Source: an uncultured Bacteroidales bacterium
GTDB lineage: Bacteria; Bacteroidota; Bacteroidia; Bacteroidales; Bacteroidaceae
Reading direction: 5' to 3'
Assembly (NCBI GenBank): GCA_949297215.1
Contig: CASFRV010000002.1
Span: 106,065 to 170,064, forward strand
DNA length: 64,000 bases
The notes beneath the pieces are model-generated. The model made no database searches and was not told the DNA's origin. It worked only from the letters and a program-made list of their open reading frames with translations. Below, piece by piece: positions 15,665 through 24,079 of this stretch (within the stretch, counting starts at the first letter, position 1; each line of letters begins with the position of its first letter). The position numbers were made by a program, and so were the translations under genes.

Positions 15665-17401
15665 TCAGCAAAGGACGCCGCGATAGAGCGAGGGCTGCTC
15701 CGAGCGGTTGCCCAGACAGTAGAGCTCAGGCTCGTCCCAGTCGCTTTCGAGCGTAAAGAAGCCGAGCTTGTCGGGCTCGCTGCCTACGTTGCCGTAGCGC
15801 AGGGGCTGACCGATGTAAAGGACGGGGCTCACGGACGGCTGGATCTGGAAGCCTATCTTGCAGTCGAACTTTTTCTCCACAGCCTCCTTGTTGCTCACGC
15901 TGCCCTCGCCGCCGGCGTCGGGGGCGGGCTTCGTCAGCCACTGCTCCACCGTCTCGCACGGGCCCACGCGGGTTGCCACAAACTCGCGTAGCGCACGGTG
16001 ACGGGGAAGCTCCAACCCGTCGAACGTGACGATGCGTATCCTGTATTTGGCCTTGGGGATGTTCATCAGTGAGCCGGAGGGCACCTCGCCCGCGATGTTA
16101 CACTCCTCGATGACCGACTTCAAGATGTCGATCGTGGAGATTTCCAGCGTATCGACCAGACGGAGCACGTCATCCTTCAGGGAGAGGTCGTGCAGATTGT
16201 CGTCGATGACCTCGTTGACGGCCTTGGGCGAGAGATTGGAAAACTCCTTGATGTAACGGATACGGCCGGGACGTCCCAGAAGGTTCTCGTCGACCGTCAG
16301 GCGGTTGGTGGTGAGCACGTAGAGCTTGCGGCGGGCGTTGTAGACGCCGTCTATCATCTTGAGCAGCACCTCGCGCTCGTCGCTGAAGGTCTTTTCGGCC
16401 TCGTCGATGAGCACCACACACTCGAAGCAGAGCGACTGGACAAACTCCAACATCCCCTCCAAGGGCTTCGAGACGACGACGACCGGCAGCCCGAGGCGGT
16501 TGCAGAGCAGCTTGGCCGCAATGGTCTTGCCCGTGCCTTTCAGGCCATTGAAGATGACGCCCAGATTTTTGTGGCTCCCCGCGAAGACGTCCGACGTCCA
16601 CGTCCTGATGATGCGGTTCATAACGTCTTCGCAGTCGAGGTCGTAGAGCTTGAAGGGGAAAACGAACGTCTCGTCTATCTTTTCCAAGCCGAGGCGCTTC
16701 GTGCGCGGCTCCTCGTAGATGCGGAAGATGCCGCGCCCCGGGCCGGGCAGGAGGGTGGCGCTGCCCGGTATGGGATAGAGCACGCCGCCCTCGTTGATCC
16801 ATTTCTGTTTCTCGGCGATGCGCACGCGCTCCTTGGCGTCGCGCCGGCCGGGGTTGAGATATTCCTCACGGTCGAGCGTGTAAAACTCCAGGTCGACCCA
16901 CTCGTCGCGGAACGTGAGGCCACACTGGCGGTCGAGCCCGGCATACGTGAAGCCACACTTCAGGGCCACGCGGCGCGAGGCGTCGTTGCGCGGCAGGAGG
17001 GCTATGGTGAGCGAGTCGGCCCCGCGCTCCGAAAACAGGTAAGCCTTCATCCGCTCGGTGGCCTCGGTCATGTAGCCTTTGCCGCGTGCGTCCTTGCGCA
17101 GAAAATAGCAGATCTCATAGTTGGTTTTCTCGCCGCCGGTGGTGTTTATCACGTGCGGAGCCACCTCGAAGACGCCCGCAACGCTGCCGTGCCCGGCGTT
17201 TTCGACGATGACAAACATGAGCCGGTCGGCCATAGCGCGGCGTATTTTTCCCTCGGCCTCGCTCTTGCTGACCATGGGGCGGAAGCCCACGTTGGCTGCT
17301 ATCTCTGCGTCGCTCATCAGGGCGAAGACGTCGCCCGCGTCGGCCACGCCCGGCGTTCGGAGCGTGAGGCGTGCCGTTGTCAGTTGGATGGATGGTGTCA
17401 T
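15665..17401 (-). CDS. Fusion of a GNAT acetyltransferase and an AAA+ ATPase
   Basis: A 578-residue protein. Residues 1-180 are a RimJ/RimL-like GNAT domain (TARLTLRTP, EICYFLRKDARGKGYMTEA as the acetyl-CoA loop, NDASRRVALKCGF). Residues ~245-440 are an AAA+ module: Walker A GLKGTGKT (286-293), Walker B CVVLIDEAE (328-336), sensor LTTN (363-366) and GRPGR (376-380). The remaining ~140 residues are unassigned. The ATPase looks like the stand-alone AAA proteins of phages and plasmids. The start ATG is placed after a TTATTTTGC promoter-like site near 17423. Further upstream in-frame starts exist but would add unconserved sequence. The partner or substrate is unknown. Confidence 0.82.
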   Translation of the reverse strand: MTPSIQLTTARLTLRTPGVADAGDVFALMSDAEIAANVGFRPMVSKSEAEGKIRRAMADRLMFVIVENAGHGSVAGVFEVAPHVINTTGGEKTNYEICYFLRKDARGKGYMTEATERMKAYLFSERGADSLTIALLPRNDASRRVALKCGFTYAGLDRQCGLTFRDEWVDLEFYTLDREEYLNPGRRDAKERVRIAEKQKWINEGGVLYPIPGSATLLPGPGRGIFRIYEEPRTKRLGLEKIDETFVFPFKLYDLDCEDVMNRIIRTWTSDVFAGSHKNLGVIFNGLKGTGKTIAAKLLCNRLGLPVVVVSKPLEGMLEFVQSLCFECVVLIDEAEKTFSDEREVLLKMIDGVYNARRKLYVLTTNRLTVDENLLGRPGRIRYIKEFSNLSPKAVNEVIDDNLHDLSLKDDVLRLVDTLEISTIDILKSVIEECNIAGEVPSGSLMNIPKAKYRIRIVTFDGLELPRHRALREFVATRVGPCETVEQWLTKPAPDAGGEGSVSNKEAVEKKFDCKIGFQIQPSVSPVLYIGQPLRYGNVGSEPDKLGFFTLESDWDEPELYCLGNRSEQPSLYRGVLC

Positions 17402-17603
17402 ATCTCTCAGATTTGTTTGCAAAATAAGCCGTCTGTCAAGCCAAAACATGGCATAAGCTGAAAAAAAGCGGCCGCCGCGCGAAAAAACGGTGGCACGGCG
17501 GGCTGCTTCCGTGGGAATGATACCCGCGGGGAGGGCCGAAATTGCAAACAGACAACGAAAAGATGTTAACGAGGCAGGCTTTTCCGCGCGCACCGGGCGC
17601 AAA

Positions 17604-17684
17604 GCCCCGGCCGCGGGACTGCACCTTGCGGCCGGGGCATACAAAAGCACGAAGGAGCCGGGCTATGGCCTGACTCCTTCGTGC
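17604..17684 (-). terminator. Two consecutive hairpins downstream of tRNA-Pro
   Basis: Reading from the tRNA, GCACGAAGGAG and CTCCTTCGTGC (17647-17657 and 17674-17684) pair and are followed by TTTTG. A second stem, GCCCCGGCCGC with GCGGCCGGGGC (17604-17638), follows. The first is the likely terminator. Confidence 0.6.
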
Positions 17685-17691
17685 GTTGCAG

Positions 17692-17766
17692 TCGGGGTGA
17701 CTGGATTCGAACCAGCGACAACACGCCCCCCAGACGTGTACTCTAACCGGGCTGAGCTACACCCCG
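17692..17766 (-). tRNA. tRNA-Pro (anticodon GGG)
   Basis: The full cloverleaf is visible: acceptor CGGGGTG paired with CACCCCG, D arm GCTCAGCCCGGTTAGAG, anticodon stem CACGT/GCGTG around loop CTGGGGG with anticodon GGG, T arm CTGGTTCGAATCCAG, and discriminator A. CCA is not encoded. Confidence 0.93.
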
Positions 17767-17944
17767 CGATTGCAGGTGCAAAAGTAGGGCTTCTTTGCGA
17801 AACGGCCAAGCGTTTCGCCGTTTTTTTGAGCCTACGACGCATTTTTTCGTCCCCCGCCCCCCGTTTTTCTGCCCGACGGCAGCCCCGCGCCGTCCTGCGG
17901 CAGAAAAAACGGACGGAGGGCGCGGCCGTTACGCGGCTTTTTCC

Positions 17945-17952
17945 TACATTTG
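17945..17952 (+). promoter_or_regulatory. -7 box TACATTTG
   Basis: A TAnnTTTG box about 110 bases before the epimerase-like gene. The rest of the ~300-base gap between tRNA-Pro and this gene shows nothing else recognisable. Confidence 0.55.
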
Positions 17953-18064
17953 TTTCACCAATCTACGGAGCAAGGCCCCGACGAGGCGGTGGAAATGAGC
18001 CTTTTCCGCGCCCGCCACGCCCGCCGGCAGGCAGGCGGCGGCCCGCTACGAAAAAACGCATCGC

Positions 18065-18940
18065 ATGGAAGAAATCAGAAACGACGAACTCATCCTCACG
18101 ACCGACAGCTTCGGCGCTGAAATGCAGAGCCTGCGCGACGCACGCACGGGCGAAGAATACATCTGGCAGGGGGCTCCCGACACGTGGAGCGGCCACTCGC
18201 CCATCCTCTTCCCCATCGTGGGCGGACTGTGGGACGGCACGTGCCGCGAGGGCGGCCGCGAGCTGCACATACCCAAGCACGGCGTGGTGCGCCGCCGCCC
18301 CTGGCAGCTTTCGGGCCGCACCGCCACCACCGTGACCTATGCCATCGAGAGCGACGCCGAAACGCTCGCCACGTTTCCCCACGACTTCCGCGTCGAGGTG
18401 ACCTATCACCTGGCCGGGCGGCGGCTCTGCGTCGTCTTCCGCGTGGAAAACACCGGGCTCGACACCATGTGGTTTCAGCTGGGCGGCCATCCGGCCTTCG
18501 TCCTGCCCGACTTCAACGACGCCGGCCGCCCCGACGGCTACGTGCGCCTGCACGGCAGCGTGGAGAGCCGCCTCATGGTGGGCCGTCAGGGCTGCACCCG
18601 CCCCGAGCGCTACGCCGCTCCCTGCGACGCCGACGGACGCATCGCCCTGGGCCGCGCCACGTTCGACGACGAGTCGCTCATCTTCGACCGCCACCAGGTG
18701 ACGCGCGCCGACCTGCTGCGCGCCGACGGCTCGCGGCGCCTCACGGTGGAGAGCGACGCCCCCGTGTGGCTGCTCTGGTCGCCGCAGGGCGAGCACGTGC
18801 CCTTCACCTGCATCGAGCCGTGGTACGGCCTGTGCGACGAAGAGGGCTTTGCCGGCACCATCGAGGCCCGGCCCTACATCAACCACACCGCCCCCGGCGA
18901 GGAATGGGAGGGCGGCTACACCATCGACGTGGCCCCCTGA
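18065..18940 (+). CDS. Aldose 1-epimerase family protein
   Basis: A 291-residue protein with the galactose-mutarotase-like beta-sandwich pattern: LTTDSFGAEMQSLRDARTGEEYIWQG, SPILFPIVGGLWDG, KHGVVRRRPWQ, MWFQLGGHPAFVLPD and CIEPWYGLCDE. The histidine of HGVVR and the later glutamate are consistent with catalysis of anomer interconversion. It is closest to the divergent YeaD/LacX-like branch that acts on sugars or hexose-6-phosphates. There is no signal peptide, so it should be cytoplasmic. It stands alone with its own promoter and terminator. Confidence 0.88.
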   Translation: MEEIRNDELILTTDSFGAEMQSLRDARTGEEYIWQGAPDTWSGHSPILFPIVGGLWDGTCREGGRELHIPKHGVVRRRPWQLSGRTATTVTYAIESDAETLATFPHDFRVEVTYHLAGRRLCVVFRVENTGLDTMWFQLGGHPAFVLPDFNDAGRPDGYVRLHGSVESRLMVGRQGCTRPERYAAPCDADGRIALGRATFDDESLIFDRHQVTRADLLRADGSRRLTVESDAPVWLLWSPQGEHVPFTCIEPWYGLCDEEGFAGTIEARPYINHTAPGEEWEGGYTIDVAP

Positions 18941-18964
18941 CGCCCGCCGTAGCCACCCCTTCAC

Positions 18965-18988
18965 AGCCGCCCCCGGGCGGCTTTTTTT
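18965..18988 (+). terminator. Rho-independent terminator
   Basis: AGCCGCC and GGCGGCT pair around a short C/G loop and run into seven Ts. Confidence 0.8.
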
Positions 18989-19001
18989 GTGCCCGCCGCC
19001 T

Positions 19002-19368
19002 CCCTGTGCGCTATATGGCACAGCGTTAAAGCGGACAGCGACCGACGCGCGCGTTCCAGCGAATTTTTTGTGTATCCGTGCGGCCTTGTCGTGCATCCAT
19101 GCGGCGGTCCGACCGATCCATCCCATGGATTTTCCTTTCCATCCCATGGATCGGCCGATCCAAGGGATGGAATTTTCGATCCAAGGCCAGTTTTTGGAAG
19201 AAAATTGGGGGCGATTTGTGACAAATAGCGTCATTTTTCCGCATTTCCGGCATCCCAGCACCAGAACATCGCAGCTATATGTCTGAAAATGAGGCGTTTC
19301 CAATTTTCGCGTATTTGCGAGCAAGAGAGCGAGCGCGCGAAAATAATCGATTCTCCGTGTTAAAAACC
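19002..19368 (+). repeat. R1 dispersed element, copy B (367 bp)
   Basis: It starts CCCTGTGCGCTATATGGCAC with GTTAAAGCGGACAGCGACC, carries two CCATCCCATGGAT motifs and a CCAAGGGATGG complement, then TTTTCGCGTATTTGCGAG and GCGCGAAAATAATCGATT, and ends CCGTGTTAAAAAC. It directly follows the terminator of the epimerase-like gene. Confidence 0.88.
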
Positions 19369-19740
19369 TGATGAGCGGCAGCACTGGCGGCCTCAAAGAG
19401 GCCGGGCTATCAGTAGCCGCGGGTGGAGCGAAGCGGAACCCGCGGTGCGGACATACACATCAATGATAGCCTCGAAGAGGCGTCTATACCCGAAGCCGCC
19501 AAGGGCATAGCGACCTCTTCGAGGCCGTCACGTCCTCCGACACGCAGATGGCGGCCGCATGGGAAATCCGCCACGTAGAAACGCGATTCATCGCGTCTCA
19601 CCCGCTCGGGGCACAGCCCCGCCACGCCATCCCTCCCCGCCGCACGCGGCAATGCATCCCGCCCCGCGGTAACCTCCTCCGCCCTGCAACGCCCCCACGG
19701 GGACGGGGCGGCCGAAGCACACCCTTTTCGGCCGCAAAGG
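19369..19740. repeat. R2 palindrome cluster, copy B
   Basis: Adjoining R1 copy B, it has GGCCTCAAAGAGGCC, CCGCGGGT/ACCCGCGG around GGAGCGAAGCGGA, several CCTCGAAGAGG-type hairpins and an ACGCGATTCATCGCGT palindrome (about 19580-19596). No gene is credible here. Confidence 0.7.
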
Positions 19741-19762
19741 CGGCAAGTACAGATTTTTATGC

Positions 19763-19770
19763 TACCTTTG
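19763..19770 (+). promoter_or_regulatory. -7 box TACCTTTG of holB
   Basis: A perfect box 36 bases upstream of the holB ATG. It rules out an in-frame start at 19759, which would lie before the transcript begins. Confidence 0.75.
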
Positions 19771-19806
19771 CAGAAAACGCCGCCGCGTGCGGCGGCAGCA
19801 GGAAGC

Positions 19807-20934
19807 ATGTATTACGACGACATCATCGGACAAGACGACATCAAGGCACGCCTGGCGCGCGACGTGGCCGAGGGCCACGTGCCCCACGCCCGCCTGTTCT
19901 GCGGCCCCGCGGGCTGCGGCAAGCTGGCCACGGCGCTGGCCTATGCCGCCTCGCTCCTGTGCGAACGGCCCGTCGAGGGACGCCCGTGCGGGCAGTGCCC
20001 CTCGTGCAAGATGACGGCCCGGTGGGTGCATCCCGACCTCCACTTCGCCTTCCCCGTGGTCAAGCCCCGCGGGAGGAGCGGCGAGGTGACGAGCGACGTC
20101 TACCTGGACCGGTGGCGCGAGCAGCTGTGCCGCACGCCCTACTTCGACATGGCCGACTGGCTCCGCGCCATGGACGTGGAAAACCAGCAGGCCATGATTT
20201 ACGCCGCCGAGAGCGACGCCATCGTGCAGCGCCTCAGCCTCACGGCCTCGCGCGGGGGCTGGCGCGTGCTCCTCGTGTGGCACCCCGAACTGATGAACGA
20301 AACGGCGGCCAACAAGCTGCTGAAAATCCTGGAAGAGCCGCCCGCACGCACGGCTTTCGTGCTCGTGAGCGACCGTCCCGACCGCCTGCTCTCCACCATC
20401 GTGAGCCGCACGCAGCGCGTGGCCTTTCCGCCCCTGCCCGAGGAGGTCATAGCCCGCACCCTCTGCGAGCAGCGCGGCCTCGATGCCGACGACGCCCGCG
20501 CCGTGGCCCATGCGGCCGCCGGCAGCTACACACGGGCCCTGGCACGCCTCATGACCGATGAGGACGAGGCCCTGTTCTTCGACCTCTTCGTGCTGCTCAT
20601 GCGCCTGAGCTACATGCGCAAGGTCAAAGACATGCACGCCTGGGCCCAGCAGGTGGCCTCGTGGGGACGCGAGCGGCAAAAAGATTTCCTGCAATACTGC
20701 CAGCGGCAGGTGCGCGAAAACTTCGTCTACAACTTCGGCCTGCCGGCGCTCAACTACCAGTCGCAGCGCGAGGCCGACTTCTCCCGGCGCTTCGCCCGCT
20801 TTGTCAACGAGCGCAACGTCATCGGCATCACCAACGAACTGGCGGCCGCACAGCGCGACATTGAGCAGAACGTCAGTCCGCGCATGGTCTTCTTCGACCT
20901 GGCGCTCAAAATGATTGTCCTGCTCATACAGTGA
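19807..20934 (+). CDS. holB: DNA polymerase III delta' subunit
   Basis: A 375-residue clamp-loader subunit. It begins MYYDDIIGQDDIKARL; the P-loop region is GPAGCGKL (33-40), with Leu after the Lys, as expected for a delta' subunit that need not hydrolyse ATP. A zinc module has C52, C61, C64 and C67. VWHPELMNETAANKLLKILEEPP and SRTQRVAFPPL are the clamp-loader sensor region. It loads the sliding clamp with gamma/tau and delta. It is followed 51 bases later by the ricT-like gene, a conserved neighbour in Bacteroidetes. Confidence 0.94.
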   Translation: MYYDDIIGQDDIKARLARDVAEGHVPHARLFCGPAGCGKLATALAYAASLLCERPVEGRPCGQCPSCKMTARWVHPDLHFAFPVVKPRGRSGEVTSDVYLDRWREQLCRTPYFDMADWLRAMDVENQQAMIYAAESDAIVQRLSLTASRGGWRVLLVWHPELMNETAANKLLKILEEPPARTAFVLVSDRPDRLLSTIVSRTQRVAFPPLPEEVIARTLCEQRGLDADDARAVAHAAAGSYTRALARLMTDEDEALFFDLFVLLMRLSYMRKVKDMHAWAQQVASWGRERQKDFLQYCQRQVRENFVYNFGLPALNYQSQREADFSRRFARFVNERNVIGITNELAAAQRDIEQNVSPRMVFFDLALKMIVLLIQ

Positions 20935-20985
20935 CTCCCGACAGGCGGCCCGCCGCCACACCATTATATAATAAGACTGAAACGC

Positions 20986-22200
20986 ATGACCGATTTCATA
21001 AACGACCCCCACCTGCGCGGTTTCGCGGCCTCGGGCTGCGGACGGCAGGACAAGCAGCTCAACTCGTACAACTACTTTTCCGACATCCCCGGCAACGACG
21101 CCTCGTGCGACCTCGTGGAGGTGCAGTTTAAAAACACGCGGAAAGGCTACTACCGCAACGAAAACCACCTGGACCTGGCCAAAGGCGACATGGTGGCCGT
21201 CGAGGCCAGCCCCGGCCACGACGTGGGCGTGGTGTCGCTCACGGGACGGCTGGTGCCCCTGCAAATGAAAAAAGCCGTGCTCAAGCCGGGCAGCGAAATA
21301 AAGCGCATCTACCGCAAGGCACGCGCCGTCGACCTCGAAAAATACGAGGCAGCCAAAGCTCGCGAGCACGAAACGATGATCGAGTCGCGACGCATCGCCG
21401 CCGAGCTGGGCCTCGCCATGAAGATCGGCGACGTGGAATACCAGGGCGACGGCAACAAAGCCATCTTCTACTACATCGCCGACGCACGCGTCGACTTCCG
21501 CAAGCTCATCAAAGTGCTGGCCGAAACGTTCCACGTGCGCATCGAGATGAAACAAATCGGCGCCCGCCAGGAGGCAGGCCGCATCGGAGGCATAGGGCCC
21601 TGCGGCCGCGAGCTCTGCTGCGCCACGTGGATGAAAAACTTCGTCTCCGTCTCCACCAACGCCGCACGCTTCCAGGACATATCGCCCAATCCGCAGAAAC
21701 TCGCCGGGCAGTGTGCCAAGCTCAAGTGCTGCCTCAACTACGAGGTGGACACCTACGTCGAAGCCGCCAAGCGCCTGCCCAGCAAGGAGATAGCCCTCGA
21801 AACGGCCGACGCCACCTACTACTACTTCAAGGCCGACATCCTGAGCGGCATGGTGACCTACAGCACCGACAAGCGCCTGGCCGTCAACGCCACCACCATC
21901 ACGGCCGAAAGGGCCTTCGACATCATCCGCCTCAACAAGGAGGGCGAAAAACCCCTCTCGCTCCAAGCCGACACCGACGCCCCCGCCGAACGCGCCACCG
22001 TCGACCTCGTGGAGCAGGAAAGCCTCACCCGCTTCGACAAAAGCAAGAAACGCAAAAAGAAACGCCGCCCCGCAGGCGAAAAACGCGAGGCCAAAGAGCA
22101 GCCCCGCCGCCGCTCCGACGAACCGGGCGCCGAGGGTCGCAAAAGCAACGGACGCACCCGCCAGCGGCGCGAAAAAAGCGACGAAACGCCCACCGCGTAA
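20986..22200 (+). CDS. PSP1/RicT-family protein
   Basis: A 404-residue protein with the PSP1 domain. Conserved cysteines occur as GPCGRELCC (C206, C211, C212) and QCAKLKCC (C243, C248, C249). In Bacillus RicT (YaaT) such cysteines help bind Fe-S in a complex affecting RNase Y and sporulation; in Bacteroidetes the role is not established. Residues ~340-404 form a very basic Lys/Arg-rich tail that may contact RNA. gldH follows 7 bases later, the usual Bacteroidetes order. Confidence 0.9.
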   Translation: MTDFINDPHLRGFAASGCGRQDKQLNSYNYFSDIPGNDASCDLVEVQFKNTRKGYYRNENHLDLAKGDMVAVEASPGHDVGVVSLTGRLVPLQMKKAVLKPGSEIKRIYRKARAVDLEKYEAAKAREHETMIESRRIAAELGLAMKIGDVEYQGDGNKAIFYYIADARVDFRKLIKVLAETFHVRIEMKQIGARQEAGRIGGIGPCGRELCCATWMKNFVSVSTNAARFQDISPNPQKLAGQCAKLKCCLNYEVDTYVEAAKRLPSKEIALETADATYYYFKADILSGMVTYSTDKRLAVNATTITAERAFDIIRLNKEGEKPLSLQADTDAPAERATVDLVEQESLTRFDKSKKRKKKRRPAGEKREAKEQPRRRSDEPGAEGRKSNGRTRQRREKSDETPTA

Positions 22201-22207
22201 AACAGCC

Positions 22208-22687
22208 ATGCCCCGCACAACGGCTCTTATCGCAGTGGCCGCCGCCCTGCTCACGGCCACCCTGCTCACGGCCTGCCGCCCCCGCCCCGCAAGCTATGCG
22301 TTCAGCTCCGTTCCCGTCGACGGATGGGAACGGGGCCACGTGCTCACGTTCCCCATTGACACGCTCGGCAGCGCAGGCACGTACCGCCTCGACGTATGCC
22401 TGCGCACGTCGACGGCCCGCCCCTACCCCTTCCGCACGCTCTGGCTCGAAGTGCGCCGACAGCCGGGCGACAGCGGCCGCGTGCACACCGACACGCTCGC
22501 CTGCAACCTCGTCAATGCCAAAGGCGACCCCGACGGACGCGGCGTCTCGCTGCTGCAATACGACTTTGCCCTCGACACCCTCAGCCTGCCCGCCGGCACC
22601 ACAGGCACCATCAGCGTGCGCCACATCATGAGCCGCGACATCCTGCAAGGCATCTCCGACGTAGGCATCAGGCTCACGCCCCTCTGA
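22208..22687 (+). CDS. gldH: Gliding-motility-type lipoprotein GldH
   Basis: A 159-residue lipoprotein; the signal peptide ends LLTAC with the lipidated Cys near residue 23. YAFSSVPVDGWERGHVLTFPID, the long beta-rich body, RTLWLEVRR and IRHIM-like SVRHIMSRDILQGISDVGIRL match GldH. In flavobacteria GldH is needed for gliding; in Bacteroidales, which do not glide, its role is unclear. The pairing with the ricT-like gene is conserved. Confidence 0.85.
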   Translation: MPRTTALIAVAAALLTATLLTACRPRPASYAFSSVPVDGWERGHVLTFPIDTLGSAGTYRLDVCLRTSTARPYPFRTLWLEVRRQPGDSGRVHTDTLACNLVNAKGDPDGRGVSLLQYDFALDTLSLPAGTTGTISVRHIMSRDILQGISDVGIRLTPL

Positions 22688-22754
22688 AACAGAAGTCAGC
22701 CGGCACGCGCACAGCCAACCCCTCCATCCGACGCCCGCCCGGACAATTCAAGAA

Positions 22755-22890
22755 GAACGGGCTTTTCCTTGCTTCGCCACTCGCCTTTTAGTCATCTTTG
22801 CTTCGCCAAGATAGATTGCGGCTCGGACAAAGCAAGAAAAAGCGAGCTTTTCCTTGCTTCGCCACTCGCCTTTTGCTATCTTTGCACCCG
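22755..22890 (+). repeat. Promoter-bearing direct repeat upstream of tRNA-Gly/tRNA-Leu
   Basis: Two copies of GCTTTTCCTTGCTTCGCCAC-TCGCCTTTT are separated by about 90 bases. The first ends in TCATCTTTG, the second in the consensus box TATCTTTG (22877-22884), 21 bases before the tRNA. Between them are AGATTGCGGCTCGG and an inverted repeat AAGCAAGAAAAAGC/GCTTTTCCTTGCTT. This is the same architecture as upstream of tsaE, pyrE and the gene at 57024. Confidence 0.75.
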
Positions 22891-22905
22891 AAAGAACGAC
22901 AACAA

Positions 22906-22981
22906 GCGGAAATAGCTCAGTTGGTAGAGCACAACCTTGCCAAGGTTGGGGTCGCGAGTTCGAGTCTCGTTTTCCGCTCCA
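22906..22981 (+). tRNA. tRNA-Gly (anticodon GCC)
   Basis: Acceptor GCGGAAA pairs with TTTCCGC; D arm AGCTCAGTTGGTAGAGC; anticodon stem ACCTT/AAGGT with loop GCC; T arm GCGAGTTCGAGTCTCGT. The CCA end is encoded. It is transcribed with the tRNA-Leu 4 bases downstream. Confidence 0.95.
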
Positions 22982-22985
22982 CGGC

Positions 22986-23071
22986 GCTCGAATGGTGGAA
23001 TCGGTAGACACGAGGGACTTAAAATCCCTTGGCCAGTGATGGCTGTGCGGGTTCAAGTCCCGCTTCGAGTA
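22986..23071 (+). tRNA. tRNA-Leu (anticodon TAA)
   Basis: A class II tRNA of 86 bases. Acceptor GCTCGAA pairs with TTCGAGT (first pair G-T), anticodon stem AGGGA/TCCCT holds CTTAAAA with anticodon TAA, a long variable arm (TGGCCAGTGATGGCT) follows, and the T arm is GCGGGTTCAAGTCCCGC. CCA is not encoded. Confidence 0.94.
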
Positions 23072-23079
23072 CAGCGCAC

Positions 23080-23120
23080 GGCTGCTTATCAGGAACGATA
23101 GGCAGCCGCGCTTCGTTTTT
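23080..23120 (+). terminator. Terminator of the tRNA-Gly/tRNA-Leu unit
   Basis: An imperfect hairpin GGCTGC...ATC/GAT...GCAGCC is followed after a short spacer by TTTTT. Confidence 0.5.
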
Positions 23121-23210
23121 GCCCGCTCGGCTGCGGCCGCAGGGCTCTTCTTTTATGTCCCTCCGTCCACTTTTTAACGCGGCCCATGCGGCGGGGACGG
23201 ACAAAAGGGC

Positions 23211-23218
23211 TAACTTTG
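23211..23218 (+). promoter_or_regulatory. -7 box TAACTTTG of the cysQ operon
   Basis: A perfect box 34 bases before the cysQ start codon. Confidence 0.75.
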
Positions 23219-23252
23219 CGCGCACGAATTCCTATATTATTTCGCACAAATC

Positions 23253-24068
23253 ATGGAACGCAAGCACCGGCTCCTGCTGGCGGCGGCACGCGCGGCTGTC
23301 GTGGCAGGAGAGAAAATCATGAAAATATATGCCGCCCCCGAAACCGAATGGGAGGTGGAAACCAAGGCCGACCACTCGCCCCTGACGCGGGCCGACCGCG
23401 AAGCACACGCCGCCATCAGCGCCGCGCTCATGCCCGAGGGGCTTCCCCTGCTCAGCGAGGAGGGAGCCCACGAGAGCTACGACGTGCGACGCACATGGAG
23501 CGAGCTCTGGATCGTCGACCCGCTGGACGGCACGAAAGAGTTCCTGAAACGCAACGGCGAGTTCACCGTGAACATCGCGCTCGTGGCCGGGGGCTCGCCC
23601 GTGATGGGCGTCGTCTACGTGCCCGTGCGCCGCACGCTGTGTTTCGGCGTCGTGGGCGAGGGCGCTTGGCGCCTGGCGCAATGCCCTGCCGCCCTGCCCG
23701 ATAGCTGGGAGGACCTGACGGCTGCCTCGGAGCGCCTGCCCGAGCCGGGGGGCCACGAGGGATTTGTCGTGGTGGCCTCGCGCTCGCACCTGAGCCCCGA
23801 AACGCAGGACTTCGTAGACCGCCTGCGCGCCGAGCACGGCGACGTGACGCTCTGCTCGGCCGGCTCGTCGCTCAAGCTGTGCCTTGTGGCCGAGGGCCGC
23901 GCCGACGTCTATCCGCGCATGGCGCCCACGATGGAATGGGACACGGCGGCGGGCGACGCCATCGTGCGGGCCGCCGGCGGACGCACCGTGAGGGCCGACA
24001 ACGGAGAGCCACTCATATATAATAAGGAAGACCTGCACAACCCCTGGTTCGTCGTCTATCCAGCCTAA
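23253..24068 (+). CDS. cysQ: 3'(2'),5'-bisphosphate nucleotidase CysQ
   Basis: A 271-residue inositol-monophosphatase-fold enzyme. Metal-binding motifs are E69-E70 in LLSEEGAH, D89-P-L-D92-G-T in WIVDPLDGTKEFL, and WDTAAGDAIVRAAGG near the end. CysQ hydrolyses 3'-phosphoadenosine 5'-phosphate left over from sulfate activation. It heads an operon with an SLC13-type permease (11 bases later) and cysC, the standard Bacteroidales sulfate-assimilation arrangement. Confidence 0.95.
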   Translation: MERKHRLLLAAARAAVVAGEKIMKIYAAPETEWEVETKADHSPLTRADREAHAAISAALMPEGLPLLSEEGAHESYDVRRTWSELWIVDPLDGTKEFLKRNGEFTVNIALVAGGSPVMGVVYVPVRRTLCFGVVGEGAWRLAQCPAALPDSWEDLTAASERLPEPGGHEGFVVVASRSHLSPETQDFVDRLRAEHGDVTLCSAGSSLKLCLVAEGRADVYPRMAPTMEWDTAAGDAIVRAAGGRTVRADNGEPLIYNKEDLHNPWFVVYPA

Positions 24069-24079
24069 CCCCTCAGCTT

